Shown: positions 1 to 11,654, counted from the first letter of the stretch. The stretch is DNA of 64,000 bases from Leptolyngbya boryana PCC 6306 (GCF_000353285.1 NZ_KB731324.1:5474577-5538576); one strand, 5' to 3'. The notes: generated from the letters alone by a model not told the origin. Numbers and translations are program-made.

Positions 1-1899
1 ATCACCTTGAACATTCCGAGGCTCACTAAATAACCGTTGTGCTGAAGCTGTAAGGTTCGTATTTTCTAACGCAGCTTGACGGCGTGGAAGCGCAATAGAT
101 TGAGCAGATCCAACTTTATCGGGATGAAGATAAGCTGCAATCACCTGCTGAAAGTAAATCAGATTAGCGCGGATCGTCGTTTCTAGCTGAGCAGGAAGCT
201 GTTGCCGCTCCCATTGAGGAAACAATAGAAAGCTACCCAACAATGCGAGAACCCCACCTGCTAGACTATCCGCAATTCGTAAAACCCCGATTTCCCATCC
301 CCCTTGACTTGTCGCATTCAAAAGCAAAATGATAGCAGGAGTCAGAAGCGTAATAAATAGAATAATACTGAGGGGCTGAACTGCCATTGCGCCCATAATG
401 AGTAAGAGAAGACAGACACTAATCACCCAAGAGTTGTGAATTAAAGCAACGATCGCGATCCCAATCACACCCCCAATCACCGTTCCAATCACCCGTTGCA
501 GGATCATCTGAGAGGTACCACCATAGTTCGGCTTGAGAGCAATCACAGCCGTAAGCGTCACCCAATAACCTTGAGGAATCTGAAGTTGAGCGGCAAGAAC
601 TTCCGCAATCGTAGCAACGATCGCTAACCGCAAAGCATGACGAAAAAAAATCGAATGAACCGTGAGATGGTCACGCAGAGGAGTGAAAACTTCAGCGAAA
701 TTAGCTGGCTTTGGAAAAGAGAGCCTAGAACGAGTTCTAGCTGACCTCACTCTTCTATGAACCGTTTCTTGTTCCAAGGCAGTCATCAACTCGACATCGG
801 TATAAAGTTGGCCTGATAGTCGCGTCAGTATCGTGGAAATCTTATCCAAACTTGTTAATGCAGTCTGATGATCCGGCGGAGTCGAACCGAGGTTGGAATG
901 GAATTGCGTGTGTAAGATTTGCTGTTGATGTCTGAGCGCTTCAATGGCGCGATCGAGATCACCTAAATGTATCGAGGATCGACCTTTCGCGATCGCAGTA
1001 GACATTTGTTGCAATACAACTGCTAACTGTTCGAGACTTTGCTGAATAGCGGGCTGTAAGGATTGAAATAAAGAATGATCAGAAACAACCACAACCTGTT
1101 CAACCAAAGTAACCGTGTAATTTGCAATCGTTGGAGTATCTTCGATCAAAATCAGCAATTGGTTGCCTGCAAGATTTCTCGCACCTTCTGTCCAAGCAGC
1201 TGACCAGCGATCGCGTGCTGCCGTGAGTGCTTGCGTAAAACTATCTTGAGCTTGAAGAAAACGAGTGAATTGAGCGCGGCGATCGTCAGGATAGGCAACT
1301 CGTCCCTTTGCAGCATCGATCAGTTGATTTAGAGCTTGATAACAGCTAGAAACAGATTGGATAACAGGTTTATAGGGATTGAGTTGCCAGATCCCTAAAG
1401 CAACAATAATTGACCATATTCCTCCCCCAAAACATAGAAGACACTGCTGAAGCACCGTAGACAAGTTGGGAAAGGTAGCAAATTTTGCCAGTGCTACGAT
1501 AAACATAATCGAAGCAGTTAAGCTGATGGCAGAGGCTGTCGCGCCCCACAACCCGGCAAACCCAAGCAAAAACATCACGAGAAACGTCGTCAGTACTGAT
1601 AGCCAGAGAATGCCATGCACCAGATTTGCCAGCAGCAGCATTGCAGTAATACTAATGATTGCGACAAATTTTGCGGTTGCCTGCTGTCGATACACCCCTT
1701 CTACATTCACGATCGCCACCATCCAAGCGCCCATAATTGCGATCGTGCTTTGTGCTGGTTGTCCGATCACGATTCCTACTATTAATGGACCTAGAACTGA
1801 GAGCAGCACTTGGAAGCTAACCGCGATCGCGGGCTGACCAGGCTTAAGCTGAAACTGCTGAAGAAACCCATTACTTAAGGCGAGAAGTGTAGAAAACAT
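1..1899 (-). CDS. FUSC-family membrane protein (aromatic acid exporter-like), C-terminus beyond window
   Basis: The reverse strand is open from the ATG at 1897-1899 to the window edge, giving 633 residues without a stop, so the C-terminus is missing. Two hydrophobic blocks of several membrane segments (about residues 1-170 and 425-540) flank a long soluble helical region. This is the FUSC/YccS layout seen in inner-membrane proteins linked to export of aromatic carboxylates and fusaric acid. The second block carries the family-typical GYWVTLTAVIALKPNYG near residue 440. No periplasmic adaptor partner is visible in the window. The substrate is unknown. The family assignment is firm and the function is inference. 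Confidence 0.8.
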   Translation of the reverse strand, partial: MFSTLLALSNGFLQQFQLKPGQPAIAVSFQVLLSVLGPLIVGIVIGQPAQSTIAIMGAWMVAIVNVEGVYRQQATAKFVAIISITAMLLLANLVHGILWLSVLTTFLVMFLLGFAGLWGATASAISLTASIMFIVALAKFATFPNLSTVLQQCLLCFGGGIWSIIVALGIWQLNPYKPVIQSVSSCYQALNQLIDAAKGRVAYPDDRRAQFTRFLQAQDSFTQALTAARDRWSAAWTEGARNLAGNQLLILIEDTPTIANYTVTLVEQVVVVSDHSLFQSLQPAIQQSLEQLAVVLQQMSTAIAKGRSSIHLGDLDRAIEALRHQQQILHTQFHSNLGSTPPDHQTALTSLDKISTILTRLSGQLYTDVELMTALEQETVHRRVRSARTRSRLSFPKPANFAEVFTPLRDHLTVHSIFFRHALRLAIVATIAEVLAAQLQIPQGYWVTLTAVIALKPNYGGTSQMILQRVIGTVIGGVIGIAIVALIHNSWVISVCLLLLIMGAMAVQPLSIILFITLLTPAIILLLNATSQGGWEIGVLRIADSLAGGVLALLGSFLLFPQWERQQLPAQLETTIRANLIYFQQVIAAYLHPDKVGSAQSIALPRRQAALENTNLTASAQRLFSEPRNVQGD

Positions 1900-2147
1900 A
1901 ATTCTGGCAGGAGCCGGGATTGTAGATGAAAATCCATCAGCCAGATGAATTTTATATAGAGTAAGAGCAACACTCAAACCGACTTAAGGCAGATTAATTT
2001 GTCCTCCAATACCAAGAATAGAATTAGACGATGTGCGACTTCGCCTTACCAAGCAAAAGCCACCCATCGTCTGCATTCTAAAAAAATATACTTGAGCAAA
2101 AACCGTATTTTGTCCGGTACTGAAGTTTTACTTCACTAAAGACAATT

Positions 2148-2705
2148 CTAAAACCAATGTTTTGGATAGGTTCTTTCTTCAGCTAAGTTATTAAAAACAA
2201 CAGCACATAAAACTAAAATCAGTGACCCTTCCAAAGCAGGCGTTAACAAAAATTGCCAGTCCGGTTTCGTCATCATGACAACCAAAGCAACAGCTCCTGA
2301 GGGAGGGTGTACAGTACCAGTCATTTGCATAATCCCGATCGCAGTCGAAACAGCCATTCCCATTGCCACGGGAGAAGTCCCGAAAACATGCAAAATGATC
2401 AGACTGATGATCGCAGCTAACAGATTTCCACCAATGACATTACGCGGTTGAGCCAAAGGACTGTCCGGAACACCAAAGATCAAAACGCTGGTCGCACCAA
2501 AAGGAGCCATCAACAACGGGGAATTCGTTTTGACGGCAAGGTAAGAAGTAACCGAGATCGCAACAAAACTACCGAACCAACTCCAAAACACATGTCGATG
2601 ATGGGGTCGATCAACTGGACAGGTTAGAGGGCAGGATTGCCATCTGCCAAGGGTTTTAAACCAATAACTTTCCCATTTCAACCGAGCTTTCTTATAGTGG
2701 AGCAT
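2148..2705 (-). CDS. HPP-family membrane protein, probable nitrite permease
   Basis: This 185-residue protein has four hydrophobic segments and the motif TVHPPSGAVAL near residue 132, which contains the His-Pro-Pro that names the family. HPP proteins of cyanobacteria and chloroplasts have been shown to transport nitrite, so plasma-membrane nitrite uptake is the best guess. The N-terminal 35 residues are polar and include CPLTCPVDRPHHRH, a possible metal-binding stretch. The gene follows the FUSC gene in the opposite direction of transcription order, with about 250 bases between them, and no nitrate or nitrite reductase gene is nearby. The family is clear; the substrate is inferred. Confidence 0.8.
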   Translation of the reverse strand: MLHYKKARLKWESYWFKTLGRWQSCPLTCPVDRPHHRHVFWSWFGSFVAISVTSYLAVKTNSPLLMAPFGATSVLIFGVPDSPLAQPRNVIGGNLLAAIISLIILHVFGTSPVAMGMAVSTAIGIMQMTGTVHPPSGAVALVVMMTKPDWQFLLTPALEGSLILVLCAVVFNNLAEERTYPKHWF

Positions 2706-3021
2706 GAACTACCCAATCACCTTTATTTCCTGAAATGAATGCTTCGTTAAAGTTAAAATATCATGACATTTCTCAAGAAAGCTACAGAAAAGTATCTAAA
2801 GGTACAGTTTTTTTGTTATCTCATTACAAGAATTTACAGCAAAAATCAGAAAATACTATTCCAGTTTTTCTCTGTTCAATCAATTGAAACCTCATTAGAT
2901 ACAGTGAAATTGCCCTGAAAACTTTCCTGCGGTAGAGAGCAAATTAAGCCATCCGATAGACGCGATCGCTATAGAGCCAATCCGGTCTGATCACAGCTAT
3001 CTGCCGAAGGTAAGGTCGATC
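2706..3021. other. Intergenic region upstream of DUF2231 gene
   Basis: This AT-rich spacer lies between divergently transcribed genes and must contain both promoters. One HIP1 site is present near 2961. The sequence AAGGTAAGG just before 3022 serves as the ribosome binding site of the GTG start. I see no other gene, hairpin or repeat. Confidence 0.5.
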
Positions 3022-3618
3022 GTGACAGAACAATTCCAACCCGAATTAAATCTTGGAGCGAATAATTTACCCTATTCAGTTCCGATTCACCTGCAGTTTG
3101 TCCACATGACACTCGGCTTGTTTATTATTGCCATTATTTTTGATATTGCTGGAACACTATTTCCCTTAGAAAAACCGATCTTCAAATTTTTTGGTTTGAC
3201 TGCTCTGCGATCGAGTTTATTCACCGTCGGTTGGTACAACTTATTCGCGGCTACAGTAATCACGTTTTTCACTGTTGCAGCAGGCTTTTTTGAGCTTTTC
3301 CTCGCAACGCCACCACCAGGAACCAGTGCTTGGGGCTTGAGTGCAGGCACAACGATGTTAATTCATGGAGTCGCGGGTGTCTTCATCTTGACGGCGATCG
3401 TTGGTATGACCCTATGGCGAGGACTCCAACGCTACCGTTGGCGCAGATCTGCCCGACGAGAAGTGCAATGGAGTTACTTGCTAGTCGGAATTGCCATGCT
3501 CGGAATCCTCTTCATTCACGGCACTTTAGGGGCACAGCTCGGTGATGAGTTTGACATTCACAACACTGCTGCAAACTTAGTCCGACAGGGACAAAATCCG
3601 AATCTAGTTTTGAAATAA
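3022..3618 (+). CDS. DUF2231 membrane protein of a degraded cytochrome oxidase operon
   Basis: This 198-residue protein has four predicted membrane helices and starts at GTG 3022 behind AAGGTAAGG. In many cyanobacteria a DUF2231 gene is the first gene of an alternative cytochrome c oxidase operon (DUF2231-ctaC-ctaD-ctaE). Here only scraps of ctaD and ctaE follow, so this is probably an orphan left by a deletion. The reading frame is intact, with conserved-looking histidines in the helices (HLQFVHMTLG and LFIHGTLG). Its biochemical role is not known. It may still be expressed or may be on its way to decay. Confidence 0.75.
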   Translation: MTEQFQPELNLGANNLPYSVPIHLQFVHMTLGLFIIAIIFDIAGTLFPLEKPIFKFFGLTALRSSLFTVGWYNLFAATVITFFTVAAGFFELFLATPPPGTSAWGLSAGTTMLIHGVAGVFILTAIVGMTLWRGLQRYRWRRSARREVQWSYLLVGIAMLGILFIHGTLGAQLGDEFDIHNTAANLVRQGQNPNLVLK

Positions 3619-3667
3619 TCTGCAAGCTTATGTTTTCTAACGTATCGATCGCTAAAACACGATTACG

Positions 3668-4114
3668 ATGGCAATCTTTGCAGCCATCTACTTCTGGTTT
3701 CCTAAAATTACTGGACATATGTATGCAGAGGGTTGGGGAAAGCTACATTTTTGGTTGACTTTCTTAGGTGCAAACTTAACCTTCTTGCCAATGCATCCTT
3801 TAGGTTTACAAGGAATGGTACGCCGAGTCGCAGCATATCCCCCCGAATATCAAAATTGGAATGTAATTGCCAGTTTAGGCGCATTCTTGCTCGGACTTTC
3901 GACGTTACTCTTCATTGCCAATGTGGTTGCATCTTTATTTTTAGGATCACGAGCCAGTGACAACCCTTGGGAAGCAACGGGACTAGAGTGGATGACTTCT
4001 TCTCCTCCGCCTAGAGAAAACTTTGAAGAGATTCCTCAGGTCATGTTTCCGCCCTATGACTACGGCAATCCTAGAGCCTATGGCGAGAACGATCCTCCTC
4101 AAGAGCCATCGTAA
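3668..4114 (+). pseudogene. ctaD: ctaD remnant, C-terminal 148 codons of cytochrome c oxidase subunit I
   Basis: The translation matches only the end of subunit I: IYFWFPKITGHMYAEGWG, then LTFLGANLTFLPMHPLGLQG, and the cyanobacterial tail NPWEATGLEWMTSSPPP. A complete subunit I is about 550 residues. All heme- and copper-ligating histidines lie in the missing part, so it cannot be a working oxidase. The piece begins only 50 bases after the DUF2231 gene, where ctaC and most of ctaD would be expected. That points to one deletion of about 2 kb. The remaining frame is open to its natural stop, so the loss may be recent. Confidence 0.85.
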
Positions 4115-4180
4115 TTTATTAGTTGAGCGGTGTTATGACTAGAACGATTCGTCCGCTTAGTTCGATCGTTTCGATCGGAT

Positions 4181-4288
4181 AACTACAATCAAGGTCACTT
4201 TGGAGTGAGTGCAACGACATTGTTCTGGCATTTTGTCGATGGCATTTGGGTGATTCTGTTTTCGCTACTCTATTTGTGGAAAGCTTAG
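4181..4288 (+). pseudogene. ctaE: ctaE remnant, last ~35 codons of cytochrome c oxidase subunit III
   Basis: Reading from 4181 gives NYNQGHFGVSATTLFWHFVD, then GIWVILFSLLYLWKA and a stop at 4286-4288. This is the typical end of subunit III: FWHFVD followed by the last membrane helix. An ATG at 4135, where ctaE would start, opens a different frame that stops after 15 codons. The beginning and the end of the gene therefore seem to have been joined by a deletion of most of the roughly 200 codons. Together with the ctaD scrap it shows that the whole oxidase was lost. Confidence 0.8.
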
Positions 4289-4403
4289 GGAGCGATGTAG
4301 ATTCAAAAGCTTAGACAAGAAATCGAGAGTGAATAAGCGACCGTTCTAGATCTCAAGCTCTAAAGTATATCTGTGGGCAATCATCCTGTTGTTCTATCCA
4401 GCT

Positions 4404-4691
4404 TTAGCAGTAGATAGCAATATCTTCGCCGCACACGTCAGCTAAGTAACACAAAGCTTTGAACCGTAGTCCTACTAATTGTTCATAAAACGGATTGAGT
4501 TTGCACATTGGCGGAATGTGGAGCAGGACTCGACCAAAGAAACGGATATCACGTTCAAAAGGACATTGAGAAGGAATGAGGCGACAGAAGAAATGAGCCG
4601 CTTCTGGGCTACGGATTTCCACTGCGTCGAGTTTTGCAGCAATGGGTTGAAGGAGAGAAGTGATGAATCTGTGAGAGGTAAAGTTCAACAT
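4404..4691 (-). CDS. Mo-dependent nitrogenase C-terminal-domain protein
   Basis: I take the ATG at 4689-4691 because AGGAG lies eight bases before it; a longer reading frame extends upstream without a ribosome site. The 95 residues contain SQCPFERDIRFFGR, then HIPPMCKLNPFYEQLVGLRF and KALCYLADVCGED. This is the signature of the small cyanobacterial family named after the C-terminus of some Mo-nitrogenase proteins. Conserved cysteines are present but no nitrogenase gene is nearby. The function is unknown and the name should not be read as evidence of nitrogen fixation. Confidence 0.75.
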   Translation of the reverse strand: MLNFTSHRFITSLLQPIAAKLDAVEIRSPEAAHFFCRLIPSQCPFERDIRFFGRVLLHIPPMCKLNPFYEQLVGLRFKALCYLADVCGEDIAIYC

Positions 4692-4983
4692 GGTCTGATC
4701 TCCTAGATGCCAGTAGTGTAGAGCGCTGTGGCTTTGTCTGATACTAATTAATACGGTTGAATTCAATCATTTATGCAACGAGTGTGATCTCGTGATGAAT
4801 CAATCAACATGCTCAAGCAAAGGTATTCCGAGATGGGTCGTGACAGTCTGTAGATTGACTGATGCAGAACACTCACCCAATCACGAAAACCCCAACCAAA
4901 AGCCAGGGTTCGTTCTAATTCATCAAAGTGCTTCACGTCAATTTAGCGATCTAGAGACTGAGGAGAGACAGCCTCAGAAGCTT

Positions 4984-5154
4984 CTAGCTTGCAGCCAGCG
5001 CCATCAAGAATGTAAAAGTGATCAGTAAAACAGCGATCGCGCCTTGTGTGACGTAAGTTTGCTGCTGCTCAGAGGAAGGAAATTCAGCAAAGTACATCAC
5101 AGGCTCCGAAGGGTAGTTATTCAGGATTCCGTCTTCATTCCGAGTCGTATACAT
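4984..5154 (-). CDS. psb34: Photosystem II assembly protein Psb34 (ssl1498 family)
   Basis: This 56-residue protein starts at ATG 5152-5154, preceded by AGAGG at a suitable distance. It carries MYTTRNEDGILNNYP, then SEPVMYFAEFPSSEQQQTY, and ends with one hydrophobic helix. This is the layout of Psb34, a one-helix light-harvesting-like protein. Psb34 binds the CP47 side of late photosystem II assembly intermediates and influences exchange of high-light-inducible proteins. The longer frame upstream has no ribosome site. The gene appears to be a single transcription unit unrelated to its neighbours. Confidence 0.85.
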   Translation of the reverse strand: MYTTRNEDGILNNYPSEPVMYFAEFPSSEQQQTYVTQGAIAVLLITFTFLMALAAS

Positions 5155-5382
5155 TGCAATTGCCTCTAAAAAGGTAATTTGTTTCGTTCTGTAAACTAAT
5201 GTAACAGTATTGTTACAAACAGTCAACAAAATTCAATTTTTCTGATATAGGGATTTACTCTTCCTCTGATAAGGCGTGCTGACCTATCCTTGGAGGGCGA
5301 TTCCCGAATATGCAATATGTCCCTTGCGCTCGCACGCTCTCCAATGTGAAGGTGAGCGGCTCGACACAATTGAGTCAAGTGA

Positions 5383-6024
5383 TTAGTCCTCGTGCCATAC
5401 CTCGTCTTTAGCGCCAAGAACTGAGAATCTGAGTAACGCAGCTAAAGGCTTGAGGAGTACGGACAGAATAGAGTGTTGAAGCAATTTAGATTTTTGAATA
5501 CGCTTCGCTACTCTTGGCGAGAATCGGTAATAAAGCTGAACCGCTTTCCTGCCGATAGAAGAATGCAACAGAATTTCGTCTCTGAACTTATAGAAGGTGT
5601 CCAAAGTTCCTGTATCGGCGTTACACGCAGTAGCGATGAAACATACGCCACTATTTCTTCTGTTCAAATCATAGATATTGTTATCCAAAGGTTGGGAACG
5701 GTTGATTCGTTGACCACATTGGGAACAAAACTCTCCTGACATCGCTATGTTTGAGAAATTCGCAGAACTTCCAATGGGCGAGTCTATATTGATCTTCGGC
5801 GGTTTTATATTGATTTTCGATGGGTCTATGTTGATGTTCGGCGGGCTGAAATAATCGCGATCTAGAGGAATTTTCACGCGATCGGCTGTGTAATTGGGAG
5901 CCGTTTGTTTTAGCGAAGCTCCACAGTTAGGACAATAGTTGCAGGTTGATGAGACTGTTTGCTGACATCGAGGGCAATTACTAAAGGTTGGGATTTGAAA
6001 TCTGTCGGATGTATAGAACGACAT
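5383..6024 (-). CDS. Zinc-ribbon protein with C-terminal CFI-box domain
   Basis: The protein has 213 residues from ATG 6022-6024. Zinc-ribbon cysteines are at about 17/20, 28/31/34 and 100/103 (CPRC, CNYCPNCG, CSQCG). Between them is a low-complexity stretch, about 63-81, repeating the pattern IN-I-x-P (NINIDPSKINIKPPKINID). The C-terminal half starts with CFIATAC at 128-134 and then has a helical region with RFSPRVAKRIQ and a hydrophobic end. CFI-box C-terminal domains occur on many otherwise unrelated bacterial proteins. Function is unknown; the hydrophobic tail suggests membrane association. Confidence 0.65.
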   Translation of the reverse strand: MSFYTSDRFQIPTFSNCPRCQQTVSSTCNYCPNCGASLKQTAPNYTADRVKIPLDRDYFSPPNINIDPSKINIKPPKINIDSPIGSSANFSNIAMSGEFCSQCGQRINRSQPLDNNIYDLNRRNSGVCFIATACNADTGTLDTFYKFRDEILLHSSIGRKAVQLYYRFSPRVAKRIQKSKLLQHSILSVLLKPLAALLRFSVLGAKDEVWHED

Positions 6025-6174
6025 GATGCACTCCTTTTCCCTATGTGTTGTCTCGATAATAAAAAACGAATTTGAGGAACTTGTGAGACAGTGCTGGTTC
6101 AACAGTCTTCACCATAGACCAGCATGCCGGAAGGGCACTCTAACCCAAAGTAATTGCCTCGATCTCAATGCAGA

Positions 6175-6999
6175 TTAACGCGAACCGAGCCGAGCCGCTC
6201 GAAGTCGAGCATCAATCGCAGAATGACCTTGAGCTGTCGGAGAGGCAAGCTGTGTAATTTTTTCAGTTACCCACGGCATCAAGCGATTGCCCAAAACTGC
6301 AAGATAGCTTTGCCATCCCACCAAAATCTCGGTCGATCCTCTCTCTAGCCCTGAAACCAAAGTCTGCGCCACTTTTCGCGGCGTAGTAGGCATAATCCAG
6401 CGAAACCAGTGGAAGTTCTGCACCATCTCCGTATCAGTCAGCGATGGCAGTAAGGCGACCACCCGAATGTTATGTGCTGCCAGTTCTCCCCGCAGTGCTT
6501 GAGTAAATCCCAAAATTGCAAACTTCGTTGCAGAATAAGTTGCCATTGTGGGAGCCGCAATTTTCCCCATCAGGCTCGATACATTCACGATCGTTCCTTG
6601 TTGATGCACTGCCATTCTGCGAGCAATCAGGCGGGTAATGTTGTACATCCCCATTAGATTCAGTGACATCTCCTCTTGCATTTGAGACGACTGGGAGAGG
6701 AGAAACGGAGTTTGATAAGCAACGCCTGCACAGTTGATCAGAATGTGAATCGGAGCATAATCGCGCCATACTTGAGCGATCGCAATATTGACCGCCACAC
6801 AGTCAATCAGATTGAGCGCAACTGGAACCGCTTCTACTCCGAATGCTCTGATTTCATTCGCAACTTCTACAAGTCGATCGTGCGATCGTGCGACTAAGAT
6901 CAATCGTCGCGCGCCTTGTCGAGCAAATTCCAATGCAATTTCTCGCCCAATGCCACGAGAAGCCCCGGTAATTAGGGCAGTCTTTCCCTGAATATTCAT
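6175..6999 (-). CDS. Short-chain dehydrogenase/reductase (SDR)
   Basis: This is a 274-residue classical SDR. The NAD(P)-binding motif TGASRGIG is at residues 11-18, NCAG at 89-92, the catalytic serine at 141/142, and the Y-x-x-x-K pair at Tyr155 and Lys159 (YSATK). An arginine-rich segment after the first strand (ARRLILVARSHDR) favours NADPH. The C-terminal extension after residue 250 is longer than in minimal SDRs and could contact membrane or substrate. It is a monocistronic gene and the substrate cannot be predicted from context. Confidence 0.85.
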   Translation of the reverse strand: MNIQGKTALITGASRGIGREIALEFARQGARRLILVARSHDRLVEVANEIRAFGVEAVPVALNLIDCVAVNIAIAQVWRDYAPIHILINCAGVAYQTPFLLSQSSQMQEEMSLNLMGMYNITRLIARRMAVHQQGTIVNVSSLMGKIAAPTMATYSATKFAILGFTQALRGELAAHNIRVVALLPSLTDTEMVQNFHWFRWIMPTTPRKVAQTLVSGLERGSTEILVGWQSYLAVLGNRLMPWVTEKITQLASPTAQGHSAIDARLRAARLGSR

Positions 7000-7553
7000 C
7001 GTAAAATCTCCACGGTTAGGGTTCTATCAGGCTCTTTGTCTTTAACTAAACGGATACGGGACAAGAGCTGAAATAAATCTTTGAGTTGTGCTTTGAGAGA
7101 GGTACCTGATGTTCGATCAAGCGATATTTTGTTGTGCTTTGATGCCGCAGACTCATTTGATATTTACGAAAAATGGTCAGCAGTGAGATTGAAACAAAGC
7201 ATAAGATACGTCACTCCGAACGATAGGAATCAGTCAACGCAAATTGACATGCACACCCTAGCAAGGGAATCAAGACACCGCAACTTTTATTAATAGAAAC
7301 CTACGATCGTAACATTTCGAGATGAAGTACTCAGAAATAACGTGGATTCGGCAGCCGATTCATCATCGATCTAACTCGATGATCATTGTGATCCCCTTGA
7401 ATCGTCGGGATGCCATCCTCATATGCTGAAAATGAGAAAACTTGAACTGCGGAAGCTGATCTGAGTGGAGCGAAATCTGCCAACCGCAATCTGAGTCATT
7501 TCGATTGACTCGTCATCCAATGATGCAGAAATGAGCAAATCGAATAAGCCTTA

Positions 7554-7730
7554 GAGGATGTTTTAAAAGCTATCCCACCCCAGAATTCTATTCTAGGCTA
7601 GTAAGGCGAAGCCTACTAAACCTTACTATGCAAGAGTTTGAGCAATTCAGTCCTCTTTAAAGGAGTTCGCACAGTTAGCCCGGAATTCTATTCCAGGGCG
7701 GGTGAATGCATCTCAACGAGCACCTTTAAA
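7554..7730. repeat. MITE-like repeat element with GGAATTC-centred hairpin
   Basis: The segment begins with GAGGATGTTTTAAAAG. It carries two copies of the sequence AGAATTCTATTCTAGG / GGAATTCTATTCCAGG, and its right end has GGGCGGGTGAATGC. The same left end (GAGGATGTTT) and the same CCGGAATTC-ATTCCAG core with an adjoining GCATTCACCCGCCC occur again near 26399-26505. Two related copies in gene-free DNA suggest a dispersed non-coding repeat. The limits are approximate. Confidence 0.55.
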
Positions 7731-8054
7731 TACACAAGGCAACACTAGACCTGATTTCGGAATAAAATCGGCGTAGGAATTTCATCAAAATCGCTCCTAA
7801 AAATAAAATCAGGATGAAAAAGAGCTTTGTGCCTGTTGCTAGTACGCTCACAGTGCGTCTTATAGGGTGCTCTCAAACGTTCTAGTTTCGTCGTTGCGAG
7901 TGCAGAATCCCAAACGCAATACCGTCTCGATCTCGCTCTGAGCCGCGTTATGCATTGTTGTGCAGTTCAGAGTTGTGCAGTGAAATCAAGCCTACCCTGA
8001 CCCTAAATTGCTTTCACTCTATCGCATACAGAGGAATACACGATTTGTAAACTA

Positions 8055-8076
8055 CGGTATCTCAATCGCTTAATCG
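8055..8076 (+). promoter_or_regulatory. Weak copy of the sulfur-gene dyad upstream of rhodanese
   Basis: CTACGGTA starts the site and AATCG closes it 22 bases after the first C, so the left half matches CGGTA and the right half matches only partly. It is 111 bases upstream of the rhodanese start. The relation to the stronger sites at 19278, 28801, 44614 and 56723 is by spacing and left half only. Confidence 0.3.
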
Positions 8077-8187
8077 TTATTTTTCAGAGCCATGGCCTTG
8101 TTTTTCTCTCAGAATTATGGCAATTTTATAAATGAAAAGTCCTTTATCTCGATCAGTTTGCCGTAGTATAAACGGCGGAGATTTTCC

Positions 8188-9159
8188 ATGCGCCACACTT
8201 TCTTTTGGACAAGGCTGAGAAAGCCGAAATTTTTTGCACTCGCTGCAGCGATCGCGATCGCGTTTGCTGTCATTCCTGGGATGGCATCCTTTGCCGCAAG
8301 TCCGAAATCTACAATTCAGTTCGTATCACCGAGTTGGGTCAGTGCGAATGTGAACGATCCCAATTTACGCATTTTGGATGTGCGGACTAGCCCTCTGGAT
8401 TATGTTGAAGGGCATCTTCCAAAGGCAGTCAACATCGCAGATAGCAATTTTCGCGGTCCGAATGGATTTCTGCCTGTGCAGTACTGGGATACCAGCAAGT
8501 TAGCTAATTTGTTTACGCAAGCAGGAGTGACCAATAAGAGTAAAGTTCTCGTTTATTCCGATGGGCGAGATGTCTTAGGTGCAACCATGGTTGCTTACTT
8601 GCTAGAGCGATCGGGCGTGCGAGATATTGCAGTGTTAGATGGAGGATACGCAGGCTATAAAGCCGCAAATCAGCCTGTTACCAAAGAGTTTCCTCGTTAT
8701 CGCCCTAGTCAATTTGCATTGCGCGATAATCCATCGATTCGAGTAGATTTGAATGGTGTCAAGCAACTCATCAATAAGCCAGGTGTCGTCTTCATTGATC
8801 CCCGCCCCCCAGAATTGTTCCGAGGCGAGAAGAATATTTGGGTACGAAACGGGCATATTCCAGGTGCTCGGAACATTCCTTGGCCGACTTTCACAGAATC
8901 GAACAATGCACAAGACGCTTTGAAGAATCCCCACAAGCTGAAGTCATTAGATGAAATTCGCAAATTGCTTGCCGATCGCAATATCAAGCCGTCGGATAAC
9001 ATCATTGTCTCATGCAGTACTGGGCGAGAAGCAACTCTACAGTACGTTGTGCTGAAGCATTTGCTCGGCTATCCAAATGTGCGAATTTATGAAGGGTCTT
9101 GGACAGAGTACAGCACAACTGATTTACCCGTTGCCACAGGTCCAGAGCAAGCAGTTTAG
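8188..9159 (+). CDS. Secreted tandem-rhodanese sulfurtransferase
   Basis: The 323-residue protein has a signal peptide (basic start, then FALAAAIAIAFAVIP, cleavage near ASFAAS at about 36). Two rhodanese domains follow. The second has the active-site loop CSTGREAT with Cys276; the first lacks the cysteine (YSDGRD), as is normal for the inactive domain of thiosulfate sulfurtransferases. It should transfer sulfane sulfur, for example from thiosulfate, in the periplasm. The ribosome site GGCGGAG precedes the ATG. It stands immediately upstream of metY, consistent with a role in sulfur assimilation. The physiological donor is not known. Confidence 0.85.
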   Translation: MRHTFFWTRLRKPKFFALAAAIAIAFAVIPGMASFAASPKSTIQFVSPSWVSANVNDPNLRILDVRTSPLDYVEGHLPKAVNIADSNFRGPNGFLPVQYWDTSKLANLFTQAGVTNKSKVLVYSDGRDVLGATMVAYLLERSGVRDIAVLDGGYAGYKAANQPVTKEFPRYRPSQFALRDNPSIRVDLNGVKQLINKPGVVFIDPRPPELFRGEKNIWVRNGHIPGARNIPWPTFTESNNAQDALKNPHKLKSLDEIRKLLADRNIKPSDNIIVSCSTGREATLQYVVLKHLLGYPNVRIYEGSWTEYSTTDLPVATGPEQAV

Positions 9160-9172
9160 CTTCAAGGTTTGA

Positions 9173-11643
<2,471 letters not shown>

Positions 11644-11654
11644 GAGCCAGTTTG

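Larger units (their letters stand above)
7000..8187. other. Long gene-free region with repeats
   Basis: I find no convincing gene in these 1.2 kb. Possible reading frames such as 7081-7293 lack ribosome sites and coding-like composition. The middle carries an inverted-repeat element (listed separately). The last 150 bases must contain the rhodanese promoter and hold a weak copy of the sulfur-gene dyad at 8055. The stretch 7860-8010 contains several short repeats, such as GTTGTGCAG twice, and could encode a small RNA, but I cannot fold it with confidence. Confidence 0.5.

Noticed and set aside
2030-2090. Possible third copy of the repeat seen at 7554
   Set aside because: It shares AGAATAGAATT and CTTCGCCTTAC with that element, but in a different order and without its ends.
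4404-4691. Evidence for nitrogen fixation
   Set aside because: The domain name refers to nitrogenase, but this small stand-alone family occurs without nif genes and none are present here.
4792-5028. Forward open frame between the Mo-nitrogenase-domain gene and psb34
   Set aside because: It overlaps the end of psb34 on the other strand and has no coding-like pattern.
5473-5739. Forward open frame of 88 codons
   Set aside because: It is antisense to the well-supported zinc-ribbon/CFI-box gene.
7081-7293. Open frame of 70 codons in the long gene-free region
   Set aside because: Weak start, no recognisable protein pattern, and the region carries repeats rather than genes.
7860-8010. Possible structured RNA upstream of rhodanese
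   Set aside because: Short repeats such as GTTGTGCAG are present, but I could not find a convincing long stem or match to 6S, tmRNA or another known RNA.
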